From positions 1 through 45,341 of the forward strand of contig JAAXHG010000046.1 of NCBI GenBank assembly GCA_012270995.1: 45,341 nucleotides of DNA, read 5' to 3'. Position numbers and translations under genes: made by a program. Shown here in pieces: positions 16,412-24,643 of the stretch. Each line of letters opens with the position of its first letter. Positions within the stretch are counted from its first letter, which is position 1. This stretch comes from Vicinamibacteraceae bacterium (GTDB taxonomy: Bacteria > Acidobacteriota > Thermoanaerobaculia > Multivoradales > Multivoraceae). Below the pieces are notes generated by a model, which did no database searches, was not told the DNA's origin, and was given only the letters and a program-made list of their open reading frames with translations.

Positions 16412-18046
16412 TCAGGCCGAGGCCGCCAGGTACTCCCGGGCCTCGGCCAGTTCCGGCGGTTCGTCCGCACCGTGCCACGCCTCCAGCAGCTTGCCGTAGG
16501 CATCCGCGGCTCCAGTCGCGTCGTCCGAAGCGGCGAGGGCCCGGGCCAGCCCGAGCAGGGAGCGTGGCCGGTTGGGGGTGTAGAGCAGTTGGTCTTCGAA
16601 CTGCTCGATGGCGTCCTCCGGGCGGTCGAGCTGCAGCAGCACCTCGCCGTAGAGCTCCCGGATCGGCTTGATCGGCGACGCCGCCCCGCGCGGCGGCCCC
16701 ATCGTCGAAGCGATCGCGAGCCCCTTTTCGAACAGTTCGACCGCGCCGTCGGCGTCGCCCTCGGCGAGCCGGATCAGGCCGGCGACCTCGTGGTGCATGA
16801 CCTGGGCGGGCTTGGGGCCGCGCTGGAACGTCGAGCTGTCGCCGCTCTGCCGCTCGCCCGCCTTCTTGAGCCGTGCGGCAGCTTCGCGGGCCAGATCGAG
16901 TTCGCCGGTGTGTACCGCCGAAATTCCGGTTGCCAGCAACTCCGAACTCGGCGTGTCGTCCGTGATTTCGCGCGTCTCCCACTCCTCCGTCTCGACGATG
17001 TAGCGGGCGCGCACCAGGGGCGCCGTGCTCTTGCCGCGGCCCTCGTCGCCGGTGCGCTCCACGAGATCGTCGAGTTCCGCGATCCACTCGCGGGCCTTGG
17101 CGTAGTCGCCGCGCTGCACGTCGCCGTACTGCCCCCAGTCCAGCGCGTGGACCATGTCGCCGACCCGCTCGCCCGGATCCCAAAGGGCCACCGCGGCCTC
17201 GTACGCCGAGTCGTTCGACTTCGACACGCGGTCCCACATGCCGCGCTGAATGAAGATGTGCGACGGCATATGCCGGGCGTGAGAGACGGCGGCCGCGATG
17301 TCAGCGAACCGATAGGCCGCCGGCAGCGCCAGCGGAGCGTGCACCGGGTCGTCGAAGGCGTGGATGATGTAGTGGGCCGCGCCCGGGTGATAGGGGTTGC
17401 GCTCGAAGACGCCGAGCGCGATCGATCCGGCCAGGACGTTCAGCCGGAAGGTGTCGTCGCCGAGCGGGCCCACCGCCTGCAGCAGGGACAGGGCGTAGAA
17501 CGCAGCCACCTCGTCGTCGTCCGGATACTGCCCGTAGAGCCGCTCCATCGCTTCCATGTAGGCGATCCGGCGCTCGGCGAGTTCACCCTCGTCGAACAGG
17601 TCCTCGACCGCGGTCAGGAAGCCGCGCTCACGCTCGTCACCAGCCTTTGCCGCCCGTTCCTCGCGCGTGGCGCCCAGTCGCCTCAGGGCATCGCGAGGCG
17701 ACTCGAGATCACGCTCCGGCAGCAGCGGGTGGTTGTAGGTCAGCGTCTCGCCCCAATAGGCGAGGGCGAAGTCGGGCTCCAGTTCCTGCGCCGCATGGAA
17801 CTGCTCCCGCGCCTGCTCGTAGCCGAAGCTGTGGAGAATCGCGACGCCGCGGATGAAGTGCTTCTGCGCCTCCTCGCCCGCCGAGGTCGGGAAGTCGATC
17901 GACCCGACGTCGACCGAGGCGTCGAAGTCGGACACGTCGGCGGGCTCGGCCGCCGTCTCCGAACCCACGGAGACGGCGCAGCCCCACGACGCCAGAAAGA
18001 GAACCGGAACGGCGAGTAACGAGACGGTGAACGATGGACGAGACAT
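16412..18046 (-). CDS. TPR-repeat lipoprotein
   Basis: A 544-aa protein. The first ~25 residues are a signal peptide ending ASWGC, a lipobox-like cleavage site. Helical repeats follow: early TPR units (RGVAILHSFGYEQAREQFHA), the family signature AHYIIHAFDDPVHAPLA with SHARHMPSHIFIQRGMW, and C-terminal TPR units. The His-rich HYIIH / HMPSHIF motif is characteristic of a widespread uncharacterised periplasmic TPR family. ATG 18046 has an AGGAGG-like site about 11 nt upstream; an in-frame codon at 18124 is less likely because the signal peptide begins at 18046. Likely envelope protein-protein interaction or a metal site; role unknown. Confidence 0.86.
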   Translation of the reverse strand: MSRPSFTVSLLAVPVLFLASWGCAVSVGSETAAEPADVSDFDASVDVGSIDFPTSAGEEAQKHFIRGVAILHSFGYEQAREQFHAAQELEPDFALAYWGETLTYNHPLLPERDLESPRDALRRLGATREERAAKAGDERERGFLTAVEDLFDEGELAERRIAYMEAMERLYGQYPDDDEVAAFYALSLLQAVGPLGDDTFRLNVLAGSIALGVFERNPYHPGAAHYIIHAFDDPVHAPLALPAAYRFADIAAAVSHARHMPSHIFIQRGMWDRVSKSNDSAYEAAVALWDPGERVGDMVHALDWGQYGDVQRGDYAKAREWIAELDDLVERTGDEGRGKSTAPLVRARYIVETEEWETREITDDTPSSELLATGISAVHTGELDLAREAAARLKKAGERQSGDSSTFQRGPKPAQVMHHEVAGLIRLAEGDADGAVELFEKGLAIASTMGPPRGAASPIKPIRELYGEVLLQLDRPEDAIEQFEDQLLYTPNRPRSLLGLARALAASDDATGAADAYGKLLEAWHGADEPPELAEAREYLAASA

Positions 18047-18220
18047 CCTGCAGCTCCCTCCTGCCATGGCAAGAGCCACCGCCCAGGGGCGGGCTCTGGT
18101 GGAACGACGATTCGCGTCGAACAAGGATAGCGGCCCGCGGGCGCCTGCGCCTGCTTGTGTCAGAGTGAAAGCGGCGCCTCGGACCGGGCAGGTGCAGGCG
18201 GCCCGGTTCGGATCCCCACG

Positions 18221-20749
18221 ATGAAGGACCTCATCCGCAGAGCGACGGTCGCGGCGCTCCTACTCGCGGGCGTTTCGGCGCCGGGGCAGGCGCAGGCGCC
18301 CGCGGACATCGGCGACGGCTGGTTTCGCTCCGTGCCGACCGACCAGGGCCTCGACGACGCGACCGTCCGCGAGATCTTCAACCGGTTGCGCTCACAGTCC
18401 GACTACCGGAACGTACGCGCGGTCGTCATCGTCCGCCACGGCACCCTGGTCGCGGAGGCCTACTTCGGCGGCTTCACCAGCAGGACCCTGAAGAACGTCC
18501 ATTCCGTCAGCAAGAGCGTGACGTCGCTGGCGGTCGGCATCGCGATGGACCAGGGCCTGCTGCCGGGCGTCAACACCCGGCTCGTCCACCTGCTGCCGCA
18601 CTACGCCCACCGCCTGAGGGAGCCGCCGAAAGACCGGCTTACCCTGCGCCACGCCCTGACGATGACCGCCGGCCTGGCATGGAACGACACCGACCAGGCG
18701 TTCTGGAACAACGCCGACAGCGTCGACTACGTGCTGACGCGGGACGTCGTGGCCGAACCCGGCGCCGAGTTCCTCTACTCGAGCGGCCTGTCCCATGTGA
18801 TCGCCGAGGTGAACAACCGCGCGTCCGGCAAGAGTCACCTGGCCTTCGTCCAGCAGCACCTCTTCGGACCACTCGGGATCACCACGGCCACCTGGGACCC
18901 GGACCTGAGCGGCCGCCACTGGGGAGGCACGGGGCTCCGGATCCGACCCCGCGACATGGCCAAGATCGGCCAACTCACGCTGCAGGAGGGGCTGTGGGAG
19001 GGCCGGCGCCTGGTATCGCGGGAGTGGATCGCCGAGTCGACCCGCGGTCAGACCGCCAGCATCGCCGAGGCGCCGAACTACGGCTACCAGTGGTGGATCC
19101 GGCCCCAGGGCCGCTACCTCGCCCACGGCTACAACGGGCAGTACATCGGCGTCGATCCCGAGGCCGACATCGTGATGACGATGATCACCCTCTCGGAGCA
19201 GTCGCCACGCCCGCACGAGACCTACCGCTACTACTTCGAGCAACTCCAGGATCTCGCCCGCGAGGCGATGAGGCCGGAGCGGCGGGGGCGGCTGGTGGCA
19301 AGCGCGATCGTGCCGGAGGGAGGTTCCGATCCGGGTGAAGTCACGATCGAGGTCAAGCGCCAGACCGGCAGCGACGGCGCGGTGACCCTGGCCTACCGGA
19401 CCCGGAACGGCAGCGCGCGCGCCGGCCGGGAGTTCGGCCGCACGGAAGGGGAGCTGCGATGGGAGCACGCCGACGCCTCGACCCGCAGAGTCCGGATTCC
19501 ACTGCTCCCAAGCCCAGCGAGCGACGTGCCGCGCGACTTCCGCTTGGAGTTCGAGTCGATGAGCGGCGACATCGACGCTCCGCACCGGATGAGGCTCGAA
19601 CTCGGACCCGGCGGTCGGCCGGTCAACCCCGCCGGGTCGATCGAGTTCACCGGACCGGCGTTCCCCGGCCACGAGGGCGACGAAGCCACGATCGCGGTCG
19701 AACGCCGGGGCGGTACGCGAGGCGAAGTCGGGGTGCACTACCGGACGAGGCCCCGCTCCGCCGCCGACGCCGACTTCAGCGCCGTCGAGGGCAGGCTCGT
19801 GTGGCAGGACGGGGAATCAGGCGCCCGTCTGGTCCACGTCCCGCTGATGGCGGACGACGAGATCGAGCGCAGCGAGCTCTTCGATCTCGTCCTGAGCGAC
19901 GTCTCCGGCGGCGCCAACCTACCGGAACCTCGGGCCGTAGGCGTGATCCAGGACATGACCGCCGGTCCGGGCTGTAGGGACAGTGAGGGCGCCCTCTGCC
20001 TTTCCGGCGGTCGGTTCCGGGTCGAGGTCGAGTGGCAGTCCCAGTACAACGGAGAGCGCGGCACGGGCTCGTTGCAGCGCCTGAGCGACGAGAGCGGCAC
20101 CGCAACCTTCTTCTCGCCCGAGAACGTGGAACTCGTGTTCAAGTTGCTCGACGGCCGAACGATCAACGACCACCACTGGGTGTACTACGGGGCGCTCTCC
20201 GACGTCGAGTACTGGCTCACCGTCACCGACACCCTGCTCGACCGGGTCGTCGTCTACCGCAATCCGCCTGGCGAGATCTGCGGGCGCGGCGATTCGAACG
20301 CATTCGGCGAGCCGGCGCGCGCGCTCGCAACCGGCTCCGGCGGAGCCTGGAACACACGGACCGCTCCCAAAGCGACCGCTCGCGAGAAGAGTCGGGCCTC
20401 CACCACCGAGGGGAGGTGCCCCCCCGGCGTGCTCTGCCTGCTGGACGGCCGCTTCGAAGTGACCGCGGAGTGGAGCAAGGCCGACGGCGAGAGCGGTTCC
20501 GCCACGCCGCTGCCGGGCGCCGACGCCACCGGCTACATGTGGTTCTTTTCGCCTGGGAACATCGAACTCGCGGTGAAGGCCCTCGACGGCACGAAGATCA
20601 ACAACGCGTTCTGGGTCTTCGCCGCCGGACTCACCGATGTCGACTACCAGTTGACCGTCACAGACACCGTGGCCGGTGTGTCGAGGACGTACTCGAACCC
20701 GAGCCGTCCCTTCTGCGGCCTGGGCGACACCTCGGCGTTTCCGCAGTAG
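18221..20749 (+). CDS. Secreted serine hydrolase (class C beta-lactamase-like) with Calx-beta and tandem C-terminal modules
   Basis: An 842-aa exported protein with a signal peptide ending near residue 25 (GQAQA). Residues ~35-360 are a beta-lactamase/penicillin-binding-like serine hydrolase: S95-x-x-K98 in HSVSKS, the YSSG tyrosine motif and an HGYNG box near the end. Two Calx-beta-like beta-sandwich repeats (about 370-465 and 475-580) follow, then two copies of a ~105-residue module (585-690 and 733-842) separated by a Thr/Ala/Arg linker. Likely reaction is hydrolysis of an ester or amide at the surface, with the C-terminal modules for binding or adhesion. ATG 18221 starts the signal peptide. 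Divergent from the TPR gene. Substrate unknown. Confidence 0.88.
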   Translation: MKDLIRRATVAALLLAGVSAPGQAQAPADIGDGWFRSVPTDQGLDDATVREIFNRLRSQSDYRNVRAVVIVRHGTLVAEAYFGGFTSRTLKNVHSVSKSVTSLAVGIAMDQGLLPGVNTRLVHLLPHYAHRLREPPKDRLTLRHALTMTAGLAWNDTDQAFWNNADSVDYVLTRDVVAEPGAEFLYSSGLSHVIAEVNNRASGKSHLAFVQQHLFGPLGITTATWDPDLSGRHWGGTGLRIRPRDMAKIGQLTLQEGLWEGRRLVSREWIAESTRGQTASIAEAPNYGYQWWIRPQGRYLAHGYNGQYIGVDPEADIVMTMITLSEQSPRPHETYRYYFEQLQDLAREAMRPERRGRLVASAIVPEGGSDPGEVTIEVKRQTGSDGAVTLAYRTRNGSARAGREFGRTEGELRWEHADASTRRVRIPLLPSPASDVPRDFRLEFESMSGDIDAPHRMRLELGPGGRPVNPAGSIEFTGPAFPGHEGDEATIAVERRGGTRGEVGVHYRTRPRSAADADFSAVEGRLVWQDGESGARLVHVPLMADDEIERSELFDLVLSDVSGGANLPEPRAVGVIQDMTAGPGCRDSEGALCLSGGRFRVEVEWQSQYNGERGTGSLQRLSDESGTATFFSPENVELVFKLLDGRTINDHHWVYYGALSDVEYWLTVTDTLLDRVVVYRNPPGEICGRGDSNAFGEPARALATGSGGAWNTRTAPKATAREKSRASTTEGRCPPGVLCLLDGRFEVTAEWSKADGESGSATPLPGADATGYMWFFSPGNIELAVKALDGTKINNAFWVFAAGLTDVDYQLTVTDTVAGVSRTYSNPSRPFCGLGDTSAFPQ
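19973..20746 (+). repeat. Tandem ~105-residue C-terminal module (two copies)
   Basis: Copy A starts at Cys585 (19973) and copy B at Cys733 (20417) of the serine hydrolase. Both share the order LCL-x-x-GRF-x-V-x-x-EW, FFSP-x-N-x-EL-x-x-K-x-LDG, IN-x-x-x-WV, DV-x-Y-x-LTVTDT, Y-x-NP, C-G-x-GD and a terminal AF, at similar spacing. The copies are clearly homologous but diverged. This reads as a beta-rich secreted module; I recall similar unnamed C-termini in Acidobacteriota proteins but cannot cite a family name. Confidence 0.8.
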
Positions 20750-20759
20750 TTTCGACCGG

Positions 20760-21614
20760 ATGGAACGGTTCCGTGGTCACGGGCGAGCCGTGCGCGCTCT
20801 GGCAGCCTTGGCGTTGGCGACGGCGCTCGCGGCTCCCGCCGCCGCCCAGGTCAACACCGAGAAGATGCGGGTCGGCGCCAACGAGCCGGGATGGGGCGGT
20901 ACCTTCGACGTCAACGCTTCCCTTCAGCAGGGCAACACCGAGCGCGAGATCCTCGGCGCCGGCGTACGCCTCCAGTACGCCTGGCCCCGGCCCGAGTCGG
21001 GCGCCGCCGGCGAAGTGGATTCGCACGACGACGAAACCGAAGATCCGGCCAACGTCATCTTCCTGGTCTCAAACTACTTCTTCAGCCGCGCGAACGACAA
21101 CCGCTACATCAACAATGCCCAGGGACACCTGCGCTTCATCCGGCAACACGGTCCAAGGGTCTCCTTCGAGGTCTTCGGGCAGTACCAGTTCAACGAGTTC
21201 ATCCGTCTGGAGGACCGCGTTCTGGCCGGCGGCGGCGGACGATTCGCCCTGGTCCAGGCCGAACGCACCGAGGTCTTCGTCGGTGCCGGCTACCTGCTCG
21301 AGCAGGAGACCCTCGACCTGCCGGCCAACCTCCCGGATGCCAGAAGCAGCGAGCACCACCGGTCGACCAACTACCTGACCGTCCGCTACAACAGCGAAGA
21401 CGAACGCCTGCGCCTGGTTCAGACCCTCTACGCCCAGCCCCGCCTCGACCGCCCACAGGACTTCCGCCTGCTCTCAGAGACCTCGTTCGAGATCCAGCTC
21501 TTCCGTCAACTGGCCCTGGCGATCAGCCTGAACGTCGCCCACGACAGCGAACCGCCAACCGGGGTCAAGGAGACGGACGTGGTGTTGGCGAACTCCCTGC
21601 GCTACACCTTCTGA
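20760..21614 (+). CDS. DUF481 family outer-membrane beta-barrel protein
   Basis: A 284-aa protein with a Sec signal peptide ending APAAAQ. The body has amphipathic beta-strands and conserved DUF481 traits: WGGTFDVNASLQQGNTE near the N-terminus, repeated aromatic strands (SNYFFSRANDNRYINN, GQYQFNEF) and a terminal strand ending LRYTF, with the C-terminal Phe typical of BAM-inserted barrels. Probably an outer-membrane barrel; the ligand is unknown. ATG 20760 lies 10 nt after the serine hydrolase stop, so they likely share a transcript. Its stop abuts the convergent small membrane gene with no gap. Confidence 0.87.
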   Translation: MERFRGHGRAVRALAALALATALAAPAAAQVNTEKMRVGANEPGWGGTFDVNASLQQGNTEREILGAGVRLQYAWPRPESGAAGEVDSHDDETEDPANVIFLVSNYFFSRANDNRYINNAQGHLRFIRQHGPRVSFEVFGQYQFNEFIRLEDRVLAGGGGRFALVQAERTEVFVGAGYLLEQETLDLPANLPDARSSEHHRSTNYLTVRYNSEDERLRLVQTLYAQPRLDRPQDFRLLSETSFEIQLFRQLALAISLNVAHDSEPPTGVKETDVVLANSLRYTF

Positions 21615-21971
21615 CTATTCCGTCCCAGAGGCGCTTCGCCGTGGCCCAGCCTGTGCATCGCCGCCGGCCGCAACAGCCGCAGGCCGCTCCAGGGAACCGG
21701 AGAGAATCAAGCTGAACATCAGGAACAGAAGCGCACCCGATTCGTCCGGACCGCCACCGAGAATCACCGCCAGGAGGAAGAGCGCGCCGGCGAGCCGTGC
21801 GTAGAAAGGCACCACGCGAACGGTCCGGCGCCGGACCAAGTCTCCCATCGCTGTGCCCTTGAACCTGGGCCCGGAGGCGACGAACGAAGCCACACTCCAG
21901 ACCACGACACAGGTAACGAGACCGGCCGCCGCCGTGGCCCAGCGTGAGTACGACAAGTCATCCCCAATCAT
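21615..21971 (-). CDS. Small membrane protein of unknown function
   Basis: A 118-aa protein with two predicted transmembrane segments (about residues 12-30 and 55-90, the latter possibly two helices) and a hydrophilic, Ala/Gly-rich C-terminus. I do not recognise a family. ATG at 21971 overlaps the TGA of the preceding 61-aa gene (ATGA), which decides the start. It is the last of three overlapping or closely spaced membrane genes and ends exactly where the convergent DUF481 gene ends. Confidence 0.6.
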   Translation of the reverse strand: MIGDDLSYSRWATAAAGLVTCVVVWSVASFVASGPRFKGTAMGDLVRRRTVRVVPFYARLAGALFLLAVILGGGPDESGALLFLMFSLILSGSLERPAAVAAGGDAQAGPRRSASGTE

Positions 21972-22153
21972 CCTCGACTCATCCTCGACCAGAACCAGCC
22001 TACGCACACCAGGCCGCCGCCCCAGCTAAGCCACTTCAGCGCGAGCCGCGAGGAGGACCACCGACCCTGAACGAGCCTCCGATTCAAGGCCGGCGTCTCG
22101 ACAACGGCTTCCACCAGCAAGACGACGGCAAGGACCATCAACAACCACTTCAT
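21968..22153 (-). CDS. Very small membrane protein of unknown function
   Basis: A 61-aa product: an N-terminal helix (MKWLLMVLAVVLLVEAVV), a short basic loop and a second hydrophobic stretch (LSWGGGLVCVGWFW). ATG 22153 is preferred over the in-frame GTG at 22213 because the latter would overlap the upstream gene by 41 nt. The stop overlaps the next start by 4 nt. No family recognised; support comes from coupling and the clear helices. Confidence 0.5.
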   Translation of the reverse strand: MKWLLMVLAVVLLVEAVVETPALNRRLVQGRWSSSRLALKWLSWGGGLVCVGWFWSRMSRG

Positions 22154-22172
22154 GGCCCGTGCCTGGGCCCGG

Positions 22173-22691
22173 TCATCGTGGCCGGCTCGACGCTTCTCCG
22201 TCAGACCACCCACGGGTCGACACCCACTTGATCAGCCGGAAGAAACCGACTGAACCGGCCATCAGGATCAAGGATGACCGCCGCTCGACCACGTGAAGCG
22301 ATCCACCCTCGCTGAGCGACCGGAAGACAGCGAAAACAAAGAGCGCCAGTCCGACGATCCCCAGACCGAAGGCGAGAAACGCGAACCACGCGAGGCACGC
22401 ACCGAGCCCAGACAGCCGAACGCTCGATTTCTCCCAATCTGCGCGTCTACCCCACAGGCCCTGCGCGGCGCCGAGGAGGAACAGCGCCGGGACCAAGATC
22501 CCGACGACCAGCAGGGGGCGTCTGGCCTCTCCCCAAGCGGCACCCTCGGTGCCCTCGGGGAAACCGTCGAAGAACAGCTCGACGACGAACAGAAGGGCTA
22601 CGACGACGGCCCACCAGTCGACCCAACGCTCCTCCTTCGTCAGTGCTGGGCGGTTACCTTCCAGGGTCGGGTCCGAATCGCCAACGCTCAC
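22173..22691 (-). CDS. Multi-pass membrane protein of unknown function
   Basis: A 172-aa protein with about four hydrophobic segments: WAVVVALLFVVELFF, LLVVGILVPALFLLGAAQ, a long LAWFAFLAFGLGIVGLALFVF block and a C-terminal LILMAGSVGFFRLIKWV. GTG at 22691 is the only upstream start. The acidic N-terminus and basic loops suggest an N-in topology, which is inference. First gene of a three-gene minus-strand set of small membrane proteins; a hairpin upstream separates it from the Vgb-type gene. No family recognised. Confidence 0.6.
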   Translation of the reverse strand: MSVGDSDPTLEGNRPALTKEERWVDWWAVVVALLFVVELFFDGFPEGTEGAAWGEARRPLLVVGILVPALFLLGAAQGLWGRRADWEKSSVRLSGLGACLAWFAFLAFGLGIVGLALFVFAVFRSLSEGGSLHVVERRSSLILMAGSVGFFRLIKWVSTRGWSDGEASSRPR

Positions 22692-22715
22692 GGGACTTCA
22701 CCGACCGAACAAGAC

Positions 22716-22737
22716 GGCCGGCCCCGAAGGACCGGCC
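22716..22737 (-). terminator. Stem-loop terminator with UUCG tetraloop
   Basis: Read on the minus strand, GGCCGGTCC-TTCG-GGGCCGGCC forms a 9-bp stem (one G-U wobble) closed by a C(UUCG)G loop, an exceptionally stable hairpin. It lies 55 nt past the stop of the Vgb-type gene and just before the three membrane genes on the same strand. Only a short, T-poor tract (GTCTTGTTC) follows, so termination may be partial. Confidence 0.55.
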
Positions 22738-22791
22738 GCCAATCTGCGATGGCCTGCCGAGTGCTTCGGCAAACCGCTGCCCGCATGTTCC

Positions 22792-24531
22792 CTACTCGCC
22801 GCCGCCCGCGGAGATCATCAGCACCGAACCCTGACGATGCTCGGCGTGACGCGAGGGGGCGTTCGAGTTCGTGGTCCAGGCGTTGCCCGCCTCGTCGAAC
22901 TCGATCTCGCGGGTGTAGGTGACCATCATCGGCATCCGGTACTCGACGAACTCCTCCGTCTTCGGGTCGAAGCGCAGCATCGAGTCGGTGCCGGTGCCGG
23001 TGATCCAGATTTCGCCGGTCACCGGGTTGATGTTCAGCGCGTAGGGCATCGAGTTCGGGCCGTGCGGCAGGTCGTAGACCTTCCACTCTTCCGTCTCCTC
23101 GTTGAACGACGCGACGTCGCCCGAAGCCCAGCCCGGCACCCAGACGATGCCGTCGGGGGCCACGTGCAGGCGGCGCGGACCGTGCACCGGCGGCTTCCAC
23201 TCGACGACCTGCTCGGGATCGTCGGCGTCGAGTTGCGGACGGATGCGGCCGACCCGCTGGCCGTTCAGCTTGCTGTAGAAGACGTGGCCGTTCGGCGCGA
23301 CGTCGATGCCGTAAGGGGTCACGCCGCGCGACTCGCCGCGGGCGCCGCCGCCGCGGACCTGATCGGCCGTCGGCAGCTTGAACTCGGTGACTTCCCAGCG
23401 CTCGCCGTCCCAGGTGTCGGGGTCGAGCGAGAGCACGCCGACGCCGCTCGGGCTGCCCGCGTCGGTCCACCACAGGATGCCGTCCGGCGCGAAGCGCAGG
23501 GTGTGCGGATAGCCGCCGCGAGGCCGCGGAGCAGCGCGGCCGGGGCCGACCCGCCATTCCTTCGTCTCGACATCGAACTCGGCCATCTGGCCCGAGTAGG
23601 CCAGGGTGACCCACATGTCGCCGTCCTCGGCCTTCTCGATCGAGTGAATTCCAGTCGTGGTGCTGGCCGCCGACAGGTAGTCCTTGCCGCCCGGCACGGT
23701 GTAGAAGGCGCGTTCACCGGTCACCGGATCGAGGGTCTCGATCACGTCCTGAGCCATGTCGACGGTGTAGACCAGGCCGTCGTCGCCCAGTTCGAGGTCG
23801 TGGATCACCGCGCCGGCCTGGTCGCCCATCAGCCATTCGCGAACTTCACCCTTGAGGGACTCGCCCGACGGCGGTTCCGGGGGCACGAAGTCCGGCCACT
23901 GGTCCTCGGCCTCACGGCCGTAGATGCTGACGATCTTGTCCACCAGGACGTCCTGCGTGTGCTTGTACAGACCCTGGAAGCCGTCCATCCGGGTGAGCAT
24001 GACCTCCCAGTCGACCGGCTCCTCGGGCGAACGGAAGCCGACCGTCCCGACCTGGTGGCAGTAGGCGCACATCATCCGGAAGTTCAGGGCGTCCTTCTCG
24101 TCTTCCCACTCGAGCATGTTCATCAGGTCGTGAGCCGGGCGCTGCGACTGCAGGGCCCAACCCTCGGCCTGACGCAAGCGAACCTGGATCGGCGTCGGCT
24201 CGGTGGTCTCCTTGAGGTCCTTCCACTCGTCGAGCCAGCCCATCAGGCGGACACGGAGCTTGTACCTGCCGGCCGGAACGGCGGGCAGCTTGTAGGTGCC
24301 GTCCGGCTGGCTGTACACCGAGATGCTCCGCTGTTCGTCGGTCGAGAACAGCGACACGGTGGCGCCGCGAATCGGCTCGCCGTCGTTGCCGACGACGCTG
24401 CCGGTGTAGACGGTTAGCGGCGCGTCGAGGTTGTTCGCGTTCGGAGCCGCAGCCAGGGCGCCGGACGCCACGAGCGCGAGGATTGCGAGGCTCGCCAGAG
24501 CGGCCAGCGTGGACGAAGCGGGTCGAGACAT
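22792..24531 (-). CDS. Carboxypeptidase-regulatory / cytochrome c-like / Vgb beta-propeller fusion protein
   Basis: A 579-aa exported protein. After a signal peptide (about 1-28), residues 40-120 form a carboxypeptidase-D-regulatory-like beta-sandwich (GSVVGNDGEPIRGATVSLF). A heme-binding CAYCH motif is at 155-159. Residues ~230-560 form a Vgb-type propeller: repeated LxxAPDGxxWxT / TGExxxY units resembling virginiamycin B lyase and streptogramin lyases. Known Vgb proteins linearise cyclic depsipeptides, but many relatives only sense or bind; here the heme motif suggests a redox enzyme of the periplasm. ATG 24531 has AGGAGG 5 nt upstream, the best ribosome site in the window. A promoter-like TATAGT lies 48 nt upstream. 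Actual substrate unknown. Confidence 0.86.
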   Translation of the reverse strand: MSRPASSTLAALASLAILALVASGALAAAPNANNLDAPLTVYTGSVVGNDGEPIRGATVSLFSTDEQRSISVYSQPDGTYKLPAVPAGRYKLRVRLMGWLDEWKDLKETTEPTPIQVRLRQAEGWALQSQRPAHDLMNMLEWEDEKDALNFRMMCAYCHQVGTVGFRSPEEPVDWEVMLTRMDGFQGLYKHTQDVLVDKIVSIYGREAEDQWPDFVPPEPPSGESLKGEVREWLMGDQAGAVIHDLELGDDGLVYTVDMAQDVIETLDPVTGERAFYTVPGGKDYLSAASTTTGIHSIEKAEDGDMWVTLAYSGQMAEFDVETKEWRVGPGRAAPRPRGGYPHTLRFAPDGILWWTDAGSPSGVGVLSLDPDTWDGERWEVTEFKLPTADQVRGGGARGESRGVTPYGIDVAPNGHVFYSKLNGQRVGRIRPQLDADDPEQVVEWKPPVHGPRRLHVAPDGIVWVPGWASGDVASFNEETEEWKVYDLPHGPNSMPYALNINPVTGEIWITGTGTDSMLRFDPKTEEFVEYRMPMMVTYTREIEFDEAGNAWTTNSNAPSRHAEHRQGSVLMISAGGGE

Positions 24532-24579
24532 GGGACCTCCTGTGCCTGCTAGGGATGGCCTGGGGTGCAGTTGGCTCGG

Positions 24580-24585
24580 ACTATA
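24580..24585 (-). promoter_or_regulatory. Candidate -10 box for the Vgb-type gene
   Basis: On the minus strand TATAGT matches the sigma-70 -10 consensus at 5 of 6 positions in otherwise GC-rich DNA, giving a leader of about 40 nt to ATG 24531. No convincing -35 hexamer is visible at 16-18 nt, so this is weak. Confidence 0.3.
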
Positions 24586-24643
24586 CAGGAACCAGGTCGC
24601 ACGCGATCAGTCTCCGCCTGCCCCCGCGAGGTAACCTCCGCCG

